Shown here: positions 31,290 to 42,761 of the stretch, one piece after another
Numbering within the stretch: position 1 is the first letter of the stretch
Layout: each line of letters opens with the position of its first letter
Assembly: GCA_903837175.1 (NCBI GenBank)
Contig: CAILTR010000003.1
Span: forward strand, 1-49,280
DNA length: 49,280 nt
Source: an uncultured bacterium
GTDB lineage: Bacteria > Patescibacteriota > Minisyncoccia > Moranbacterales > GWC2-37-73
Direction of reading: 5' to 3'
Translations under genes and position numbers: made by a program
Notes under the pieces: generated by a model
The model's input: only the letters and a program-made list of their open reading frames with translations
Told to the model about the DNA's origin: nothing
Database searches by the model: none

Positions 31290-32993
31290 ATGAAAAAAAT
31301 AGTTGAAGACAGCGAGGAGGAGGTCTCGGAAGAGAAAGCAGAAAAAGTTACAATTGATGAAGTTGGAAATTTGCAGCAGGAGGCTGAAAAATTAAAAATG
31401 CCGTATTTAAATAAGAGCAGGTTAGTTTTTCCAGAGGTGCTCAGCATTATCCCAGAAGATATTGCTAAGGGGAATAAAATGATTGCGTTTGAACGAAATG
31501 GCAGCTTGGTTAGGGTTGGAGTAGTTGACCCCCATGATATTAACGCGCTGAATGTGCTAAGGTTTATTTCGGAAAAAACTCAGCTCAAATTTGAAGTAAA
31601 TTTAATTTCACTGTCAATCTTTCAGGACATGGTCACGCAATATGCTGGAAGCGCTGAAAAAGCGATTGCGGAAGCCGCTGAGGCGCTGAAAAGTGAAGAT
31701 GACGATGCTGATAATCTTTTAATGGAGGGAAGTGGTCGGCCTGAGAGTAATGTTCAATCAGCTCCAGTTACGAAATTACTCAGCGTTATTATTAGGCATG
31801 CTATCGATGGTAAAGCTAGTGATATTCATATGGAGCCGTTTGATAAGGAGTATCGGGTAAGGTTTAGAGTTGATGGGGTGTTGTATTCTTCCTTGGCGGT
31901 TCCATTAGAAGTCGGTAGGGCTATTATTTCCAGAATTAAAATTTTAGCTAATTTAAAAATAGATGAAAAAAGAAAACCTCAGGATGGACGTTTTAACGTT
32001 GTAGAAAATGGCCACCCAGTTGATTTTCGTGTTTCAACTCTGCCAGTTATGGAAGGTGAGAAAGTTGTTATGCGACTTTTGGATAAGGAAAATAAATTGG
32101 CTAGTCTTGAAAATATGGGAATCTTTGGGCGTTGTGGAGATATTTTAGTTAGAAATATCCAAGAACCTTTCGGGATTATTTTAATAACTGGGCCAACTGG
32201 AAGCGGAAAATCAACCACCCTATATTCCTGTTTAGAAGTTTTAAATAAGGATGATCGAAACATTGTTACTTTAGAGGATCCAGTTGAATATACGATTGCT
32301 GGCATAAATCAAAGCCAGATAAATCCAGAAATTGGCTACACTTTTGCTAGCGGACTACGCTCAATCTTGCGTCAAGATCCAAACGTCATCATGGTGGGGG
32401 AAATTCGCGATAGTGAAACGGCTGAACTTACTATTCATGCCGCTTTGACGGGGCATCTCGTACTTTCAACTTTGCATACCAATAGTTCTATTGGTGCAAT
32501 CCCACGTTTGATTGATATGGGTGTCGAAGCTTTCTTATTAGCGTCTTCTCTGCGCGTAGTGGCAGCCCAACGTTTAGTGCGAAGGATTTGTGAAAAATGT
32601 AAACATGAAATTGCGGTTTCGGATAAGATAAAAGAATACATGCTTAGCCAACTGGAAGGGATCTCGGCTGAAGATGTGGCTAGATATGGGGTTGATTTAA
32701 ATAAGCCAATCGCATTATTTGAAGGAAGCGGTTGCGAAGATTGTGGGAAGCTCGGATATAAGGGTCGCATTGCAATTTTTGAAGCGATCGAAGTCGATTC
32801 TGGGATGAAGGATATTATTTCAGAACAAAATGGTGGCGAGCAATTTATTAAGGAATATGCTAAAAAGCAAGGGATGATTACAATGAAGCAGGATGGTATC
32901 TTAAAAGCGATTGCTGGAAAAACTACTTTTTCTGAGATTGAAAGAGTTACAGAGGGTAGTCGAAGTGTCGGCGGGGATACGGAAGATGCTTAA
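31290..32993 (+). CDS. pilB: type IV pilus extension ATPase PilB
   Basis: 567 residues from the ATG at 31290 (a TTG at 31275 is possible). An N-terminal MshEN/N1-type domain (about 45-140) precedes the GspE core: Walker A GPTGSGKST (about 301), Asp box, Walker B-like GEIRDSETAELTIHAALTGH (about 370), His box LSTLHTNSS and a tetracysteine zinc site (CEKC at about 434, CEDC at about 482). PilB hydrolyses ATP to drive pilin polymerisation. The start is acidic, unlike most PilB. It is followed by a MITE-like repeat, then the response regulator and pilT. Confidence 0.95.
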   Translation: MKKIVEDSEEEVSEEKAEKVTIDEVGNLQQEAEKLKMPYLNKSRLVFPEVLSIIPEDIAKGNKMIAFERNGSLVRVGVVDPHDINALNVLRFISEKTQLKFEVNLISLSIFQDMVTQYAGSAEKAIAEAAEALKSEDDDADNLLMEGSGRPESNVQSAPVTKLLSVIIRHAIDGKASDIHMEPFDKEYRVRFRVDGVLYSSLAVPLEVGRAIISRIKILANLKIDEKRKPQDGRFNVVENGHPVDFRVSTLPVMEGEKVVMRLLDKENKLASLENMGIFGRCGDILVRNIQEPFGIILITGPTGSGKSTTLYSCLEVLNKDDRNIVTLEDPVEYTIAGINQSQINPEIGYTFASGLRSILRQDPNVIMVGEIRDSETAELTIHAALTGHLVLSTLHTNSSIGAIPRLIDMGVEAFLLASSLRVVAAQRLVRRICEKCKHEIAVSDKIKEYMLSQLEGISAEDVARYGVDLNKPIALFEGSGCEDCGKLGYKGRIAIFEAIEVDSGMKDIISEQNGGEQFIKEYAKKQGMITMKQDGILKAIAGKTTFSEIERVTEGSRSVGGDTEDA

Positions 32994-33048
32994 GAGTTTT
33001 AGGGAATAGGTTTTTGTAAGAGGTTAATATTAATTTAATCTGTAACTT

Positions 33049-33153
33049 CCAAAATTAAGTTAATTAAGTTGCCAATAAAGGCGCCAGAGGTTTAGTCTTT
33101 ACGGTAGTGACCTAAACCTCACGAAGCCAGTGGTATTTGAATTGATCTAGTAT
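33049..33153 (+). repeat. MITE-like element, distant relative (copy D)
   Basis: Starts CCAAAATTAAGTTAATTAAG and ends CAGTGGTATTTGAATTGATC. A hairpin GAGGTTTAG (33087-33095)/CTAAACCTC (33112-33120) lies in the middle. The ends resemble those of copies A-C only loosely. It lies just upstream of the response regulator. Confidence 0.35.
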
Positions 33154-33167
33154 GGATTATTAAAAAA

Positions 33168-33545
33168 ATGGAAAATAAAAAGAAGATTTTAATAGTAGAA
33201 GATGATATGTTCATCCGAGATATTTACCAGGTAAAGTTCGATCAGGAGGGTTTTGACGTTGTAACTGTTGAAAATGGTCTTATGGCGTTAGAAAAATTAA
33301 AAGACTTTAGTCCGGATGCTATTCTGCTAGATGTGATGATGCCATACATGAATGGGATGGAGGCTTTGCGGGCAATTAAGGCGCAGGAAGCGTTAAAGAA
33401 CATTCCTATTATGATGCTGACAAATATCTCAGAAAAGGAAAATATTGAAGAAGGGCAAGCGCTAGGCGTTAATGATTATTTGATTAAATCAAATTTTACC
33501 CCCTCAGAGGTCGTTAATCGGGTTAAAACTTTGCTGAAGATTTAA
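33168..33545 (+). CDS. CheY-like response regulator
   Basis: 125 residues, a lone receiver domain. The acid pocket is E11/D12/D13, the phosphorylated aspartate D55 (ILLDVMMP), with switch threonine T85 (MLTN) and lysine K107 (YLIKSNF). There is no output domain. Within the T4P operon, between pilB and pilT, it resembles PilG/PilH-type regulators that tune extension and retraction. No cognate kinase is in the window. It ends 46 bases before pilT, and its last codons contain the pilT -35. Confidence 0.92.
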   Translation: MENKKKILIVEDDMFIRDIYQVKFDQEGFDVVTVENGLMALEKLKDFSPDAILLDVMMPYMNGMEALRAIKAQEALKNIPIMMLTNISEKENIEEGQALGVNDYLIKSNFTPSEVVNRVKTLLKI

Positions 33546-33559
33546 TTTTTTGGTATAAT
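33531..33559 (+). promoter_or_regulatory. internal promoter before pilT
   Basis: TTGCTG at 33531-33536 (inside the regulator gene), a 17-base spacer and TATAAT at 33554-33559. GGGAGGTGAT follows at about 33562, some 20 bases before the pilT ATG. Confidence 0.6.
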
Positions 33560-33591
33560 ATAGGGAGGTGATTTAAATAAAAATAAAAAAA

Positions 33592-34674
33592 ATGGCAACC
33601 TTAAACAGTGAACAGCGTATCAAAAAACTTTTAAGATTAGTAGCTCAACAAAATGCTTCTGATTTGCATTTGGTTGTGGGTCGTTACCCCACTATTCGTT
33701 TGGACGGGAAGCTTTATCCTTTGACTCAAGAGAACATTTTATCAGCGGATGATACTCAGACGCTTAGTGATGCAATGATGACAGCTGAGAATAAAAAAAG
33801 ACTAGTTGTTGATGGACAGGTGGATTTTTCTTATAATTTCGAGGAAAAAGCTCGCTTTCGAACGAATATTTTTTATCAAAAGGGTAATTTGAGTGTGGCG
33901 ATGCGCTTAGTTTCCGGCAGGCTTAAAACTTTAGAGGAACTAAATTTGCCGTTGGCGCTTTATGATTTTACCCGCGAGACGCAGGGATTGTTATTAATTA
34001 CTGGGCCAGTTGGACATGGAAAGTCAACGACGCTTTCAGCTTTAATTGATTTTATTAACCATAATCAGGAAAAGCACATTATTACAATTGAAGATCCGAT
34101 TGAATATGTTTACGAACAGGATCGTTGTATTATTAATCAACGGGAAGTTGGGCGAGATACGAAATCTTTTCAAGAAGGACTGCGAAGCGTTTTTCGTGAA
34201 GATGCTAACGTCGTTTTAATTGGTGAGCTTCGCGATTTGGATACAATTAGCACAGCGATGACTGCGGCCGAAACTGGGCATTTAATTTTAGCCACTTTGC
34301 ATACTAACGATACAGCTCAAACGATTGATCGTATCGTAGACGTTTTCCCAGCCCATCAACAAAATCAAGTTAGGTCTCAACTAGCCAGTGTACTACTGGG
34401 GGTTATTTCCCAACGATTGCTACCGAAGGTTGGTGGCGGGCGAGTACCGGCGCTGGAAATTATGATTAATAATCACGCAATTGAAAATTTAATTCGCGAA
34501 AATAAAACTTATCAAATAGATTCAGTAGTTGAAACTAGTTTGCGCGATGGGATGATGTCGCTAGATAAGTCGCTGGCAGATTTAGTCCAGAAAGGCGAAG
34601 TGACGACAGATGATGCTTTCCTTTATTCTAATAATCGGGAGTATTTGCAGATGTTAATTAGTAGAAATGAATAA
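33592..34674 (+). CDS. pilT: type IV pilus retraction ATPase PilT
   Basis: 360 residues, the length of PilT rather than PilB. The N-terminal PAS-like domain contains ASDLHLVVG. Walker A is GPVGHGKSTT (about 137-146), Asp box EDPIEYVY, Walker B-like GELRDLDTISTAMTAAETGH, His box LATLHTND, and the retraction motif AIENLIREN near the C-terminus corresponds to AIRNLIRE. PilT depolymerises pili to power twitching and DNA uptake. Walker A deviates from the usual GPTGSGKST by T to V and S to H, but K and S/T are kept. It has its own promoter and a real Shine-Dalgarno, at long spacing. Confidence 0.95.
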   Translation: MATLNSEQRIKKLLRLVAQQNASDLHLVVGRYPTIRLDGKLYPLTQENILSADDTQTLSDAMMTAENKKRLVVDGQVDFSYNFEEKARFRTNIFYQKGNLSVAMRLVSGRLKTLEELNLPLALYDFTRETQGLLLITGPVGHGKSTTLSALIDFINHNQEKHIITIEDPIEYVYEQDRCIINQREVGRDTKSFQEGLRSVFREDANVVLIGELRDLDTISTAMTAAETGHLILATLHTNDTAQTIDRIVDVFPAHQQNQVRSQLASVLLGVISQRLLPKVGGGRVPALEIMINNHAIENLIRENKTYQIDSVVETSLRDGMMSLDKSLADLVQKGEVTTDDAFLYSNNREYLQMLISRNE

Positions 34675-34713
34675 CTTAAATTAAAATTAAAAAAGTAACA
34701 ATATCTAACGCTT

Positions 34714-35922
34714 ATGAAATTTTCTTTTCAAGCAAAAAATACGCTCGGAGATATGCGACAGGGGCATATCGAAGCGACAAGTAAAGAGGCAGCTGCCGTG
34801 ATGCTTCAAAGTAAAGGCATGGTGCCGATTTTAATCGAAGAAGAAAAAGAAGTCCCAGAATTGCTAAAAGCCATTCAGCATCTTTGGGAGGGGATAAGTT
34901 TAAGGGAAGTTTCCGTTTTCTACCGGCAAATGGCGACGTTGATTGGAGCGAAAGTTTCGATTATTACTTCGATGCGTGCGGTAGCAGACCAAACCGAAAA
35001 TATTTATCTGCGGACGGTAATCTGGGGAATGGTAGACGACTTAGAAGATGGGATGCCTTTTTCCGAAGCAATGGCGAAAAACCCGAGTGTTTTTGAATCA
35101 TTGGCTGTTAGTATGGTTAGAGCTGGTGAGCTCTCGGGAAATCTGGAGCGCTCAATCATGTTTTTAGCGGATAACGCCGAAAAAAATTATGAGCTAAATT
35201 CAAAAATTAGGGGAGCACTCTTTTATCCCGGGTTTGTTTTATCAGCCTCGGTTATTATTGGTTTTATAGTTTTTACAGTCGTCTTGCCAAAGTTAACTGC
35301 GGTTTTTAAGGATATGAAAGTTGAACTGCCTTGGTATACGAAAGCGTTAATGGTGGCAGGGGCTTTTATGAGTCAATATTGGTGGGTAGTTTTAATTTTC
35401 TTAGTTGCAATTATTGTCGGCGTTATCTACTATGTTAAAAGTGAGGAGGGGAAAAAGGAATGGGACGTGCTTAAAATGAAACTGCCAGTCGTAGGCAATG
35501 TCTTTAAATTCGTTTACATTGCGCGTTTTTCCGAAAATTTAGCGGTCCTGCTGACTGGCGGAATTCCAATTGTCAGAGCGCTAACGATTATTAGCAGTGT
35601 TGTTAATAGCACGACTTATGAGGCAGTTATTCTACGGGCAGCGGAAGAAGTAAAAAAGGGTGGGACGATGAGTAGCGTCTTTGCTCGTTCACCGTATTTT
35701 CCGCCCATCGTTTCTCAGATGATTAAAATCGGGGAAGATTCGGGAAAGATTGATGAAGTTTTAATGCACATCGCCGTTTTTTATGGAAAGGAAACGGATC
35801 GCATTACCCGTAATCTCTCAACGATGATGGAACCGATTCTGATTTCCTTTTTAGGCTTAGGCGTGGCGGGGTTAGTTTTTGCAATTTTAATGCCGATTTA
35901 TAATTTGTCGGGGATGATGTAA
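34714..35922 (+). CDS. pilC: type IV pilus inner-membrane platform protein PilC
   Basis: 402 residues with two GspF domains. The first (about 60-180) begins FYRQMATLIGAKVSI and contains VRAGELSGNLERS. The second (about 265-385) begins FSENLAVLLTGGIPIVRAL and contains IGEDSGKIDEVL. Membrane helices lie at about 165-195, 215-240 and at the C-terminus (LISFLGLGVAGLVFAILMPI). PilC turns under the action of PilB and PilT to insert or remove pilins. It follows pilT by 39 bases. Confidence 0.95.
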   Translation: MKFSFQAKNTLGDMRQGHIEATSKEAAAVMLQSKGMVPILIEEEKEVPELLKAIQHLWEGISLREVSVFYRQMATLIGAKVSIITSMRAVADQTENIYLRTVIWGMVDDLEDGMPFSEAMAKNPSVFESLAVSMVRAGELSGNLERSIMFLADNAEKNYELNSKIRGALFYPGFVLSASVIIGFIVFTVVLPKLTAVFKDMKVELPWYTKALMVAGAFMSQYWWVVLIFLVAIIVGVIYYVKSEEGKKEWDVLKMKLPVVGNVFKFVYIARFSENLAVLLTGGIPIVRALTIISSVVNSTTYEAVILRAAEEVKKGGTMSSVFARSPYFPPIVSQMIKIGEDSGKIDEVLMHIAVFYGKETDRITRNLSTMMEPILISFLGLGVAGLVFAILMPIYNLSGMM

Positions 35923-36031
35923 GATAGTCAGTAGCTAGTCACTAGAAAGTAAGAAGTAGGAATTGGGAATTAGTAGTTAGAAAAGTAAGAAGACATTTTT
36001 ATTTTAATAAGTAATGTGTTATTGTTAGCTT
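35923..36031 (+). repeat. degenerate AGTAGCTAGTCACTAG repeat in spacer
   Basis: The spacer between pilC and the first pilin starts with AGTCAGTAGCTAGTCACTAG and AGTAAGAAGTAGG words. They resemble those inserted in recG and ligA. Confidence 0.5.
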
Positions 36032-36472
36032 ATGAAAAAAGAAAATAAAAAGAAAATTAATAAGAATTATTTTAAAGTAAAACAAGGATTTACTTTAATT
36101 GAACTGCTAATTGCAATTGCAATTATTGGCATTTTAGCTGGAGTGGTGTTGGTTAGTTCTGCTAGTGCGGTGGAAAAAGCCAAGAGGGCTTCTGCAATTT
36201 CGACCATGTCGAGTGTTTTACCTGAATTGGTAACTTGCCAGGATGATGGTTTTGGGCTTAATGCTTTTAATACGGCGAGTACGATCTGTAATGATGCAAG
36301 TCATTCTGTACTTTGGCCAAATATAACCGCAACTGGCTATGCAATGACAGCTACGACAGCTCCGACAGCGACGAATGCTGGAATATTGACTTATACTTTT
36401 ACCGCGACAAAAGTAATAAATGGCGTAACGAACACGATTACCTGTAATTATGCGACAGGAACTTGTACTTAG
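36032..36472 (+). CDS. type IV pilin
   Basis: 146 residues. A short basic leader ends at the prepilin peptidase site KQGFTLIELLIAIAIIGILA (about residues 19-38), with Gly before the mature Phe and Glu at +5. The hydrophobic helix is followed by a small globular domain with cysteines at about 70, 86 and 139 that may form a disulfide loop. It is a major or minor pilin of the apparatus encoded upstream. The start ATG at 36032 gives the expected lysine-rich leader (MKKENKKKINKNYFKVKQG). Confidence 0.92.
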   Translation: MKKENKKKINKNYFKVKQGFTLIELLIAIAIIGILAGVVLVSSASAVEKAKRASAISTMSSVLPELVTCQDDGFGLNAFNTASTICNDASHSVLWPNITATGYAMTATTAPTATNAGILTYTFTATKVINGVTNTITCNYATGTCT

Positions 36473-36787
36473 AATGTAAAACGTGGAACAGGGAACGGGG
36501 AACAAGATATAGGATACAAAATACCTACCTATCGAACAGGCAGGCCGAACAGACAGGCAAAATACAAGAAAGGTGATTGAGATATTTTCAGGATTTAAAA
36601 AATATGTTAGAATGTTGATGAGTGAGATTTTAAATATTTTTAATTACATAAAAAAGGTCGATGTAATTGAGAGAGTTTTTAATTAAAAATTTAAAGAAAA
36701 TTTAACCCTGATTAAATTGTATAGATTACCCCTAACTTGAAGATAATTAAATTTAAGTTAGAAAACAATTTAACAGTTAATAAAAAT
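36473..36787 (+). repeat. 315-base pilin spacer with repeat words
   Basis: No gene is seen. 36480-36565 holds repeat text: GGAACAGGGAACGGGGAAC, GATATAGGATACAAAATAC, then ACCTACCTATCGAACAGG and GGCAGG...ACAGGC pieces of the CCTGCC palindrome family also present at 46575 and 42645. 36570-36787 is AT-rich and may hold the promoter of the second pilin, but no strong match stands out. Confidence 0.5.
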
Positions 36788-37225
36788 ATGAAGAAAATTC
36801 AAAAAGCCCTCCTGTCGGCTAGACAGGGTTTTACATTGATTGAACTCTTGATTGTTATCGCAATTATTGGAATTTTGGCAGGAGTTATCTTGGTTAGCAC
36901 GAGTTCAGCAAGGAACAAGGCTATTGCATCCACAACTAAACAGACACTGGACAGCTTAAAAAGTGCTCTAGCAACTTGTTGCTCTGACACAAATGCTACT
37001 TTTAATACTGTTGCAGGTGCAGAGGCTTGTACTGTGGGTGTAGTGGGTAATCTACCGAGTGTGGCTGATTTGCATGTTACAACCGCTACTTATGCAGTGG
37101 CTGGTAACTGCGCAGCAGCTGATCCTGGTATGACTATAACGCTTGCGGGTCATTCAGTTGCAGCTTGCAACGCGGCTTGGACATTGCGTATATTTGGAGG
37201 CCTTACGATACCATCTGGTTGTTAA
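36788..37225 (+). CDS. type IV pilin
   Basis: 145 residues from the ATG at 36788. The leader MKKIQKALLSARQG is followed by FTLIELLIVIAIIGILAGVI, with Gly before the cleavage site and Glu at +5. The globular part has cysteines in ATCCSD, EACTV, GNCAA, AACNA and a C-terminal SGC, so disulfides are likely. It is related to the pilin before it in the helix region but distinct in the head. A TTG start at 36737 would extend the leader by 17 residues and is less likely. A strong terminator follows, as expected for an abundantly expressed pilin. Confidence 0.92.
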   Translation: MKKIQKALLSARQGFTLIELLIVIAIIGILAGVILVSTSSARNKAIASTTKQTLDSLKSALATCCSDTNATFNTVAGAEACTVGVVGNLPSVADLHVTTATYAVAGNCAAADPGMTITLAGHSVAACNAAWTLRIFGGLTIPSGC

Positions 37226-37275
37226 GTTAAGCGAAAGGTGTTGAATACCTTTAATTATCAAAACAAAATATATTT

Positions 37276-37310
37276 AAAAAGAAGCAACTTGAAAAATTGC
37301 TTCTTTTTTT
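37276..37310 (+). terminator. terminator after the pilin gene
   Basis: AAAAAGAAGCAA, loop CTTGAAAAA, TTGCTTCTTTTTTT, about 50 bases after the stop. Confidence 0.9.
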
Positions 37311-37394
37311 ATTTTTTACTTTGGGATGGAGCTCTGGTAAAAGTTGTTTTTTTTAATGAGTGTGGTAAAATAAAAACATGGAAAATGCTAGAGT

Positions 37395-37465
37395 GTACAA
37401 GACCAATAAGCAAAGGAAACATAAGACTGATAGGGCTAAGGCATATAGGACACATAAGACTGATT
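37395..37465 (+). repeat. degenerate ACATAAGACTGATA repeat
   Basis: ACATAAGACTGATAGGGCTA, GGCATATAGG and ACACATAAGACTGATTA are near copies of one word in the spacer before pilD. An open frame across 37238-37480 exists but shows no protein-like composition. Confidence 0.55.
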
Positions 37466-37484
37466 AAAATTAATAACTAAAAGT

Positions 37485-38285
37485 ATGCTGATAATTTTTT
37501 TACTGCTGGGGCTTATTATTGGAAGCTTTTTAAACGCGGTGGTGTATCGACTCAATGCGGTCGAATCTTTAATGGAGCGCAGTCATTGCCCGCATTGTAA
37601 AAAGCAAGTGCGCTGGTTTGATAATGTGCCACTACTGAGTTTTATTTTGCTAAGTGCGAAATGCCGAGATTGCGGCGAAAAAATTTCTTGGCAATATCCG
37701 GCCGTAGAATTGGCGACAGGGCTTGTTTTTGCACTTTTGGGAAATTATTTTTTTAAGGTAGACGATTTAGCAACCTGGATGGCGACCGCTTATTATCTAG
37801 TTATTTTTGCAATTTTAATAGTCATTTTCGTCTACGATTTAAAATACATGGAAATTCCGATGTTAGTTTTATGGCTAGGCGTCGGCGTCAGCTTAATTTA
37901 TTTCATTTTTGCTGATAGTCAAAACTTTAGCGTGGCTAGTTCAATTTTAAATTTAAAAACGATCTCAGGAATTTTAGGCGGCTTAATCGCGGGCGGATTT
38001 TTTTACGCCTTGGCAGCTTACTCAAAAGAAAGTTGGATGGGCTATGGCGATGCCTATTTGGGACTTTTAATTGGCTTAGTGGCTGGGTGGTCAAATATTT
38101 TCGTGACGCTTCTGCTAGCTTTTACAACTGGCTCCCTAATTAGTGTTGCGCTGATAGTAGTTAGTAAAAAAACTTTAAAAAGTCAAGTTCCGTTTGCGCC
38201 TTTTTTGATTAGCGGAGTTTTTTTGACCTTGCTCCTTCCGAAGATTTTTCCGCAATTGCAAACATACTTTTTACTTTTTAGTTAA
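37485..38285 (+). CDS. pilD: prepilin peptidase PilD
   Basis: 266 residues, a polytopic aspartic protease. The N-terminal GSFLNAVVYRL precedes the cysteine pairs CPHC and CRDC (about 35-65) of the cytosolic domain, as in bifunctional leader peptidase/N-methyltransferases. The two catalytic aspartates are expected in VYDLKYMEIP (about 123) and GYGDAYLG (about 187, the GxGD-type motif). It cleaves the leaders of the five pilin-like proteins encoded around it and methylates the new N-terminus. Confidence 0.95.
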   Translation: MLIIFLLLGLIIGSFLNAVVYRLNAVESLMERSHCPHCKKQVRWFDNVPLLSFILLSAKCRDCGEKISWQYPAVELATGLVFALLGNYFFKVDDLATWMATAYYLVIFAILIVIFVYDLKYMEIPMLVLWLGVGVSLIYFIFADSQNFSVASSILNLKTISGILGGLIAGGFFYALAAYSKESWMGYGDAYLGLLIGLVAGWSNIFVTLLLAFTTGSLISVALIVVSKKTLKSQVPFAPFLISGVFLTLLLPKIFPQLQTYFLLFS

Positions 38286-38338
38286 GCCTGCTAAGGTTTA
38301 GTAGTTGATTTAAATTTAATTAAAGTTGAAATAGAAAA

Positions 38339-38923
38339 ATGCTACCTAAAAAACAAAAACAAAAAAATTTTTTATTTAAAAAAAGATTCTTAAAAAAGTC
38401 CGGCTTTACTTTGGTGGAACTTTTAATAGTCTTGGCAATTGTTTTAATTATGACTGGAGCCGCGATCTCGGTAATTGTTAATGGGAATAAGACTGCTAGT
38501 GAAGTAGAAAGTGCTGCGGAGCAATTAGTTTCTAAACTTAAAAAACTTCAAAATGATGCGGTTAATGGTAATATCAACAATGGCGGAGTAGTTGCAAATT
38601 GTCATTTCGGTTTTTTTACGGGTGCAAGAGCTGAAACTGGCGATAACAATAAAAAATATGCCTCAGCTGAATATCCTTGCCAGGGCGGTGTTACGATAGC
38701 TGAGACTAGTTTTCTAACTGCCAGAGGTAGTGCCAGTAGTGTAGTAGCTAGTTCTGCTTCAACTGAATTTAACGTCCCATTTGGAGACGTGAGTAGGCCT
38801 ACCTCTATAACTCTAACGGCAGGAATGGAACATTATTACGTTTGTATCGCGGTTGGTGGCTCAGTGAGCGGTGGTTCAGGTGGACAAGCTAATATTTATG
38901 CCAAAAAAGATCGTTGTCTGTAA
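38339..38923 (+). CDS. pseudopilin, GspH/FimT-like
   Basis: 194 residues. A long basic leader (about 20 residues) leads to KSGFTLVELLIVLAIVLIMT, with the cleavage Gly and Glu at +5. After the helix, SAAEQLVSKLKKLQNDAVNG recalls GspH/FimT minor pilins. The head contains three cysteines (NCHFG, YPCQGG, DRCL). Minor pilins prime assembly and often carry DNA-binding or adhesive functions. It starts 53 bases after pilD. Confidence 0.85.
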   Translation: MLPKKQKQKNFLFKKRFLKKSGFTLVELLIVLAIVLIMTGAAISVIVNGNKTASEVESAAEQLVSKLKKLQNDAVNGNINNGGVVANCHFGFFTGARAETGDNNKKYASAEYPCQGGVTIAETSFLTARGSASSVVASSASTEFNVPFGDVSRPTSITLTAGMEHYYVCIAVGGSVSGGSGGQANIYAKKDRCL

Positions 38924-38968
38924 ATGGTAAATTAATGAGTTGTACTAACTAATTAAGCAAGAGGGTTT

Positions 38969-39487
38969 ATGTTCAAAAAAATTCAAAAAATAAAGCAAAA
39001 AGGTTTTACCTTGGTAGAAGTTTTATTTGCCCTCCTGGTTCTTACAGTGGGCATTACTAGTGTTTTGTTCATTATGGTTCGTAATATTAAAAATTCTATT
39101 GAGGCGAAAGATCAAATCATCGCCGCCGAGCTTATGCAGGAAGGTATTGAGTTAGTGCGAAATTTAAGTGATAACCTTGATTCGCGAATCGTCACTGGCG
39201 CTAGTTATACAGATACTGACTATCGGGTCGATACTGTAGCTAACACGATAAATTTTACTAATATGGATACGAATCGACAGTTATTTACAGATAGTCAGGG
39301 TGTTTATTCGCACACCGCTACGGGTACAGCGACTAAATTTACTAGAAGCATCGATGTGGCGGATGATGCTGGTAGCGGGCAGCGAACCATTACAAGCACT
39401 GTTTCTTGGAATGGGTTAGATACTATTCCTACGCCTTGCAACATTGCTACTCACTGCGCTAGCGCCGATTCAGTTATTTCTTATTAA
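38969..39487 (+). CDS. pseudopilin, PilV/GspI-like
   Basis: 172 residues. The leader MFKKIQKIKQKG is followed by FTLVEVLFALLVLTVGITSV, then AAELMQEGIELVRNL, a pattern typical of PilV/GspI minor pilins with an early conserved glutamate. The head contains a cysteine pair near the C-terminus (PCNIATHCAS). It lies 45 bases after the previous pseudopilin and 22 before the next, so the three are co-transcribed. Confidence 0.85.
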   Translation: MFKKIQKIKQKGFTLVEVLFALLVLTVGITSVLFIMVRNIKNSIEAKDQIIAAELMQEGIELVRNLSDNLDSRIVTGASYTDTDYRVDTVANTINFTNMDTNRQLFTDSQGVYSHTATGTATKFTRSIDVADDAGSGQRTITSTVSWNGLDTIPTPCNIATHCASADSVISY

Positions 39488-39509
39488 GTAACGTAAAGCT
39501 TTAAATAAT

Positions 39510-40103
39510 ATGTTATTCCAAAAGAAAATAAAGAAAATAAAAAAAACTTACTTGCAAAAAAAGAGTGGGTTTACGCTAGTGGAAACTTTAATTGCAATGC
39601 TGCTATTTACTTTAGTTGTAGTTATGATTTCGGGAGTTTTTATGACTTTTTTGAAAAATTATGCAACAACTAGAAATATTCAAAGAAGTACTGAAAGCGC
39701 GCAGTTTGCGATGAATCTGATGGCTAAAACTATTCGAACTAGTCAGGTAAGTCCTCAGACAGACCCGGCTGCAGCGGGACAATCTTTTATCCAGTTATAC
39801 GATTTTTCTCAGGGACAATGTTTAGTATATTTATATAATAATGTTTCAAATAATATCCAAGTACGTTATAGTAATACTGCTAGCCCAGTTTCAATTGCAA
39901 ATTGTGATTTTAATTCACTTAAGCCAGCTCAGGATATTACTTCGCCAGCGGTTAATGTAGCGGGGTTCTTTACAATAATTCCTTCTGTTTCTTCAACGCT
40001 GGGTGTTGTTAGAATAGTTCTTTCCGCAAATAAGGCTGGGCAGACAACTCCTCCATTATTGATGCAAACCTCCGTTTCTTTGAGGAATTTTGGAGAGCTC
40101 TAA
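39510..40103 (+). CDS. pseudopilin, PilW/GspJ-like
   Basis: 197 residues. A basic leader of about 17 residues leads to KSGFTLVETLIAMLLFTLVV with cleavage Gly and Glu at +5. The following STESAQFAMNLMAKTIRTS matches the conserved segment of PilW/GspJ-type minor pilins. It is the last gene of the T4P cluster. ligA follows after a 70-base spacer containing a GCTAGGGTGCTAGGG repeat. Confidence 0.85.
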   Translation: MLFQKKIKKIKKTYLQKKSGFTLVETLIAMLLFTLVVVMISGVFMTFLKNYATTRNIQRSTESAQFAMNLMAKTIRTSQVSPQTDPAAAGQSFIQLYDFSQGQCLVYLYNNVSNNIQVRYSNTASPVSIANCDFNSLKPAQDITSPAVNVAGFFTIIPSVSSTLGVVRIVLSANKAGQTTPPLLMQTSVSLRNFGEL

Positions 40104-40158
40104 ATCTGGTTTTGAAATTAAAAGGTAAGTAGGCTAGGGTGCTAGGGTTAATAGGTGA

Positions 40159-42621
<2,463 letters not shown>

Positions 42622-42760
42622 TTTTCAATGATCAATTATCAATTTTCCTGTCTACCGATAGGCAGGCATTTAATTTTCAATAATCAATTTTCAAAATTAA
42701 AACATTGGAAATTGTGAATTGATTGTAAATTGGAAATTGTAAATTGAAAATTTCTTAAGA
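42622..42760 (+). repeat. CAATTTTCAAT repeat plus CCTGTC palindrome
   Basis: TTTTCAATGATCAATTATC and inverted GAAAATTGA-type words, with CCTGTCTACCGATAGGCAGG (42648-42667) in the middle. It fills the ligA-gatC spacer. No ORF. Confidence 0.7.
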
Positions 42761-42761
42761 T

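Noticed and set aside
37238-37480. Open frame of 80 codons between the second pilin and pilD
   Set aside because: It runs through a terminator hairpin and a degenerate ACATAAGACTGAT repeat, has no ribosome site and an improbable composition.
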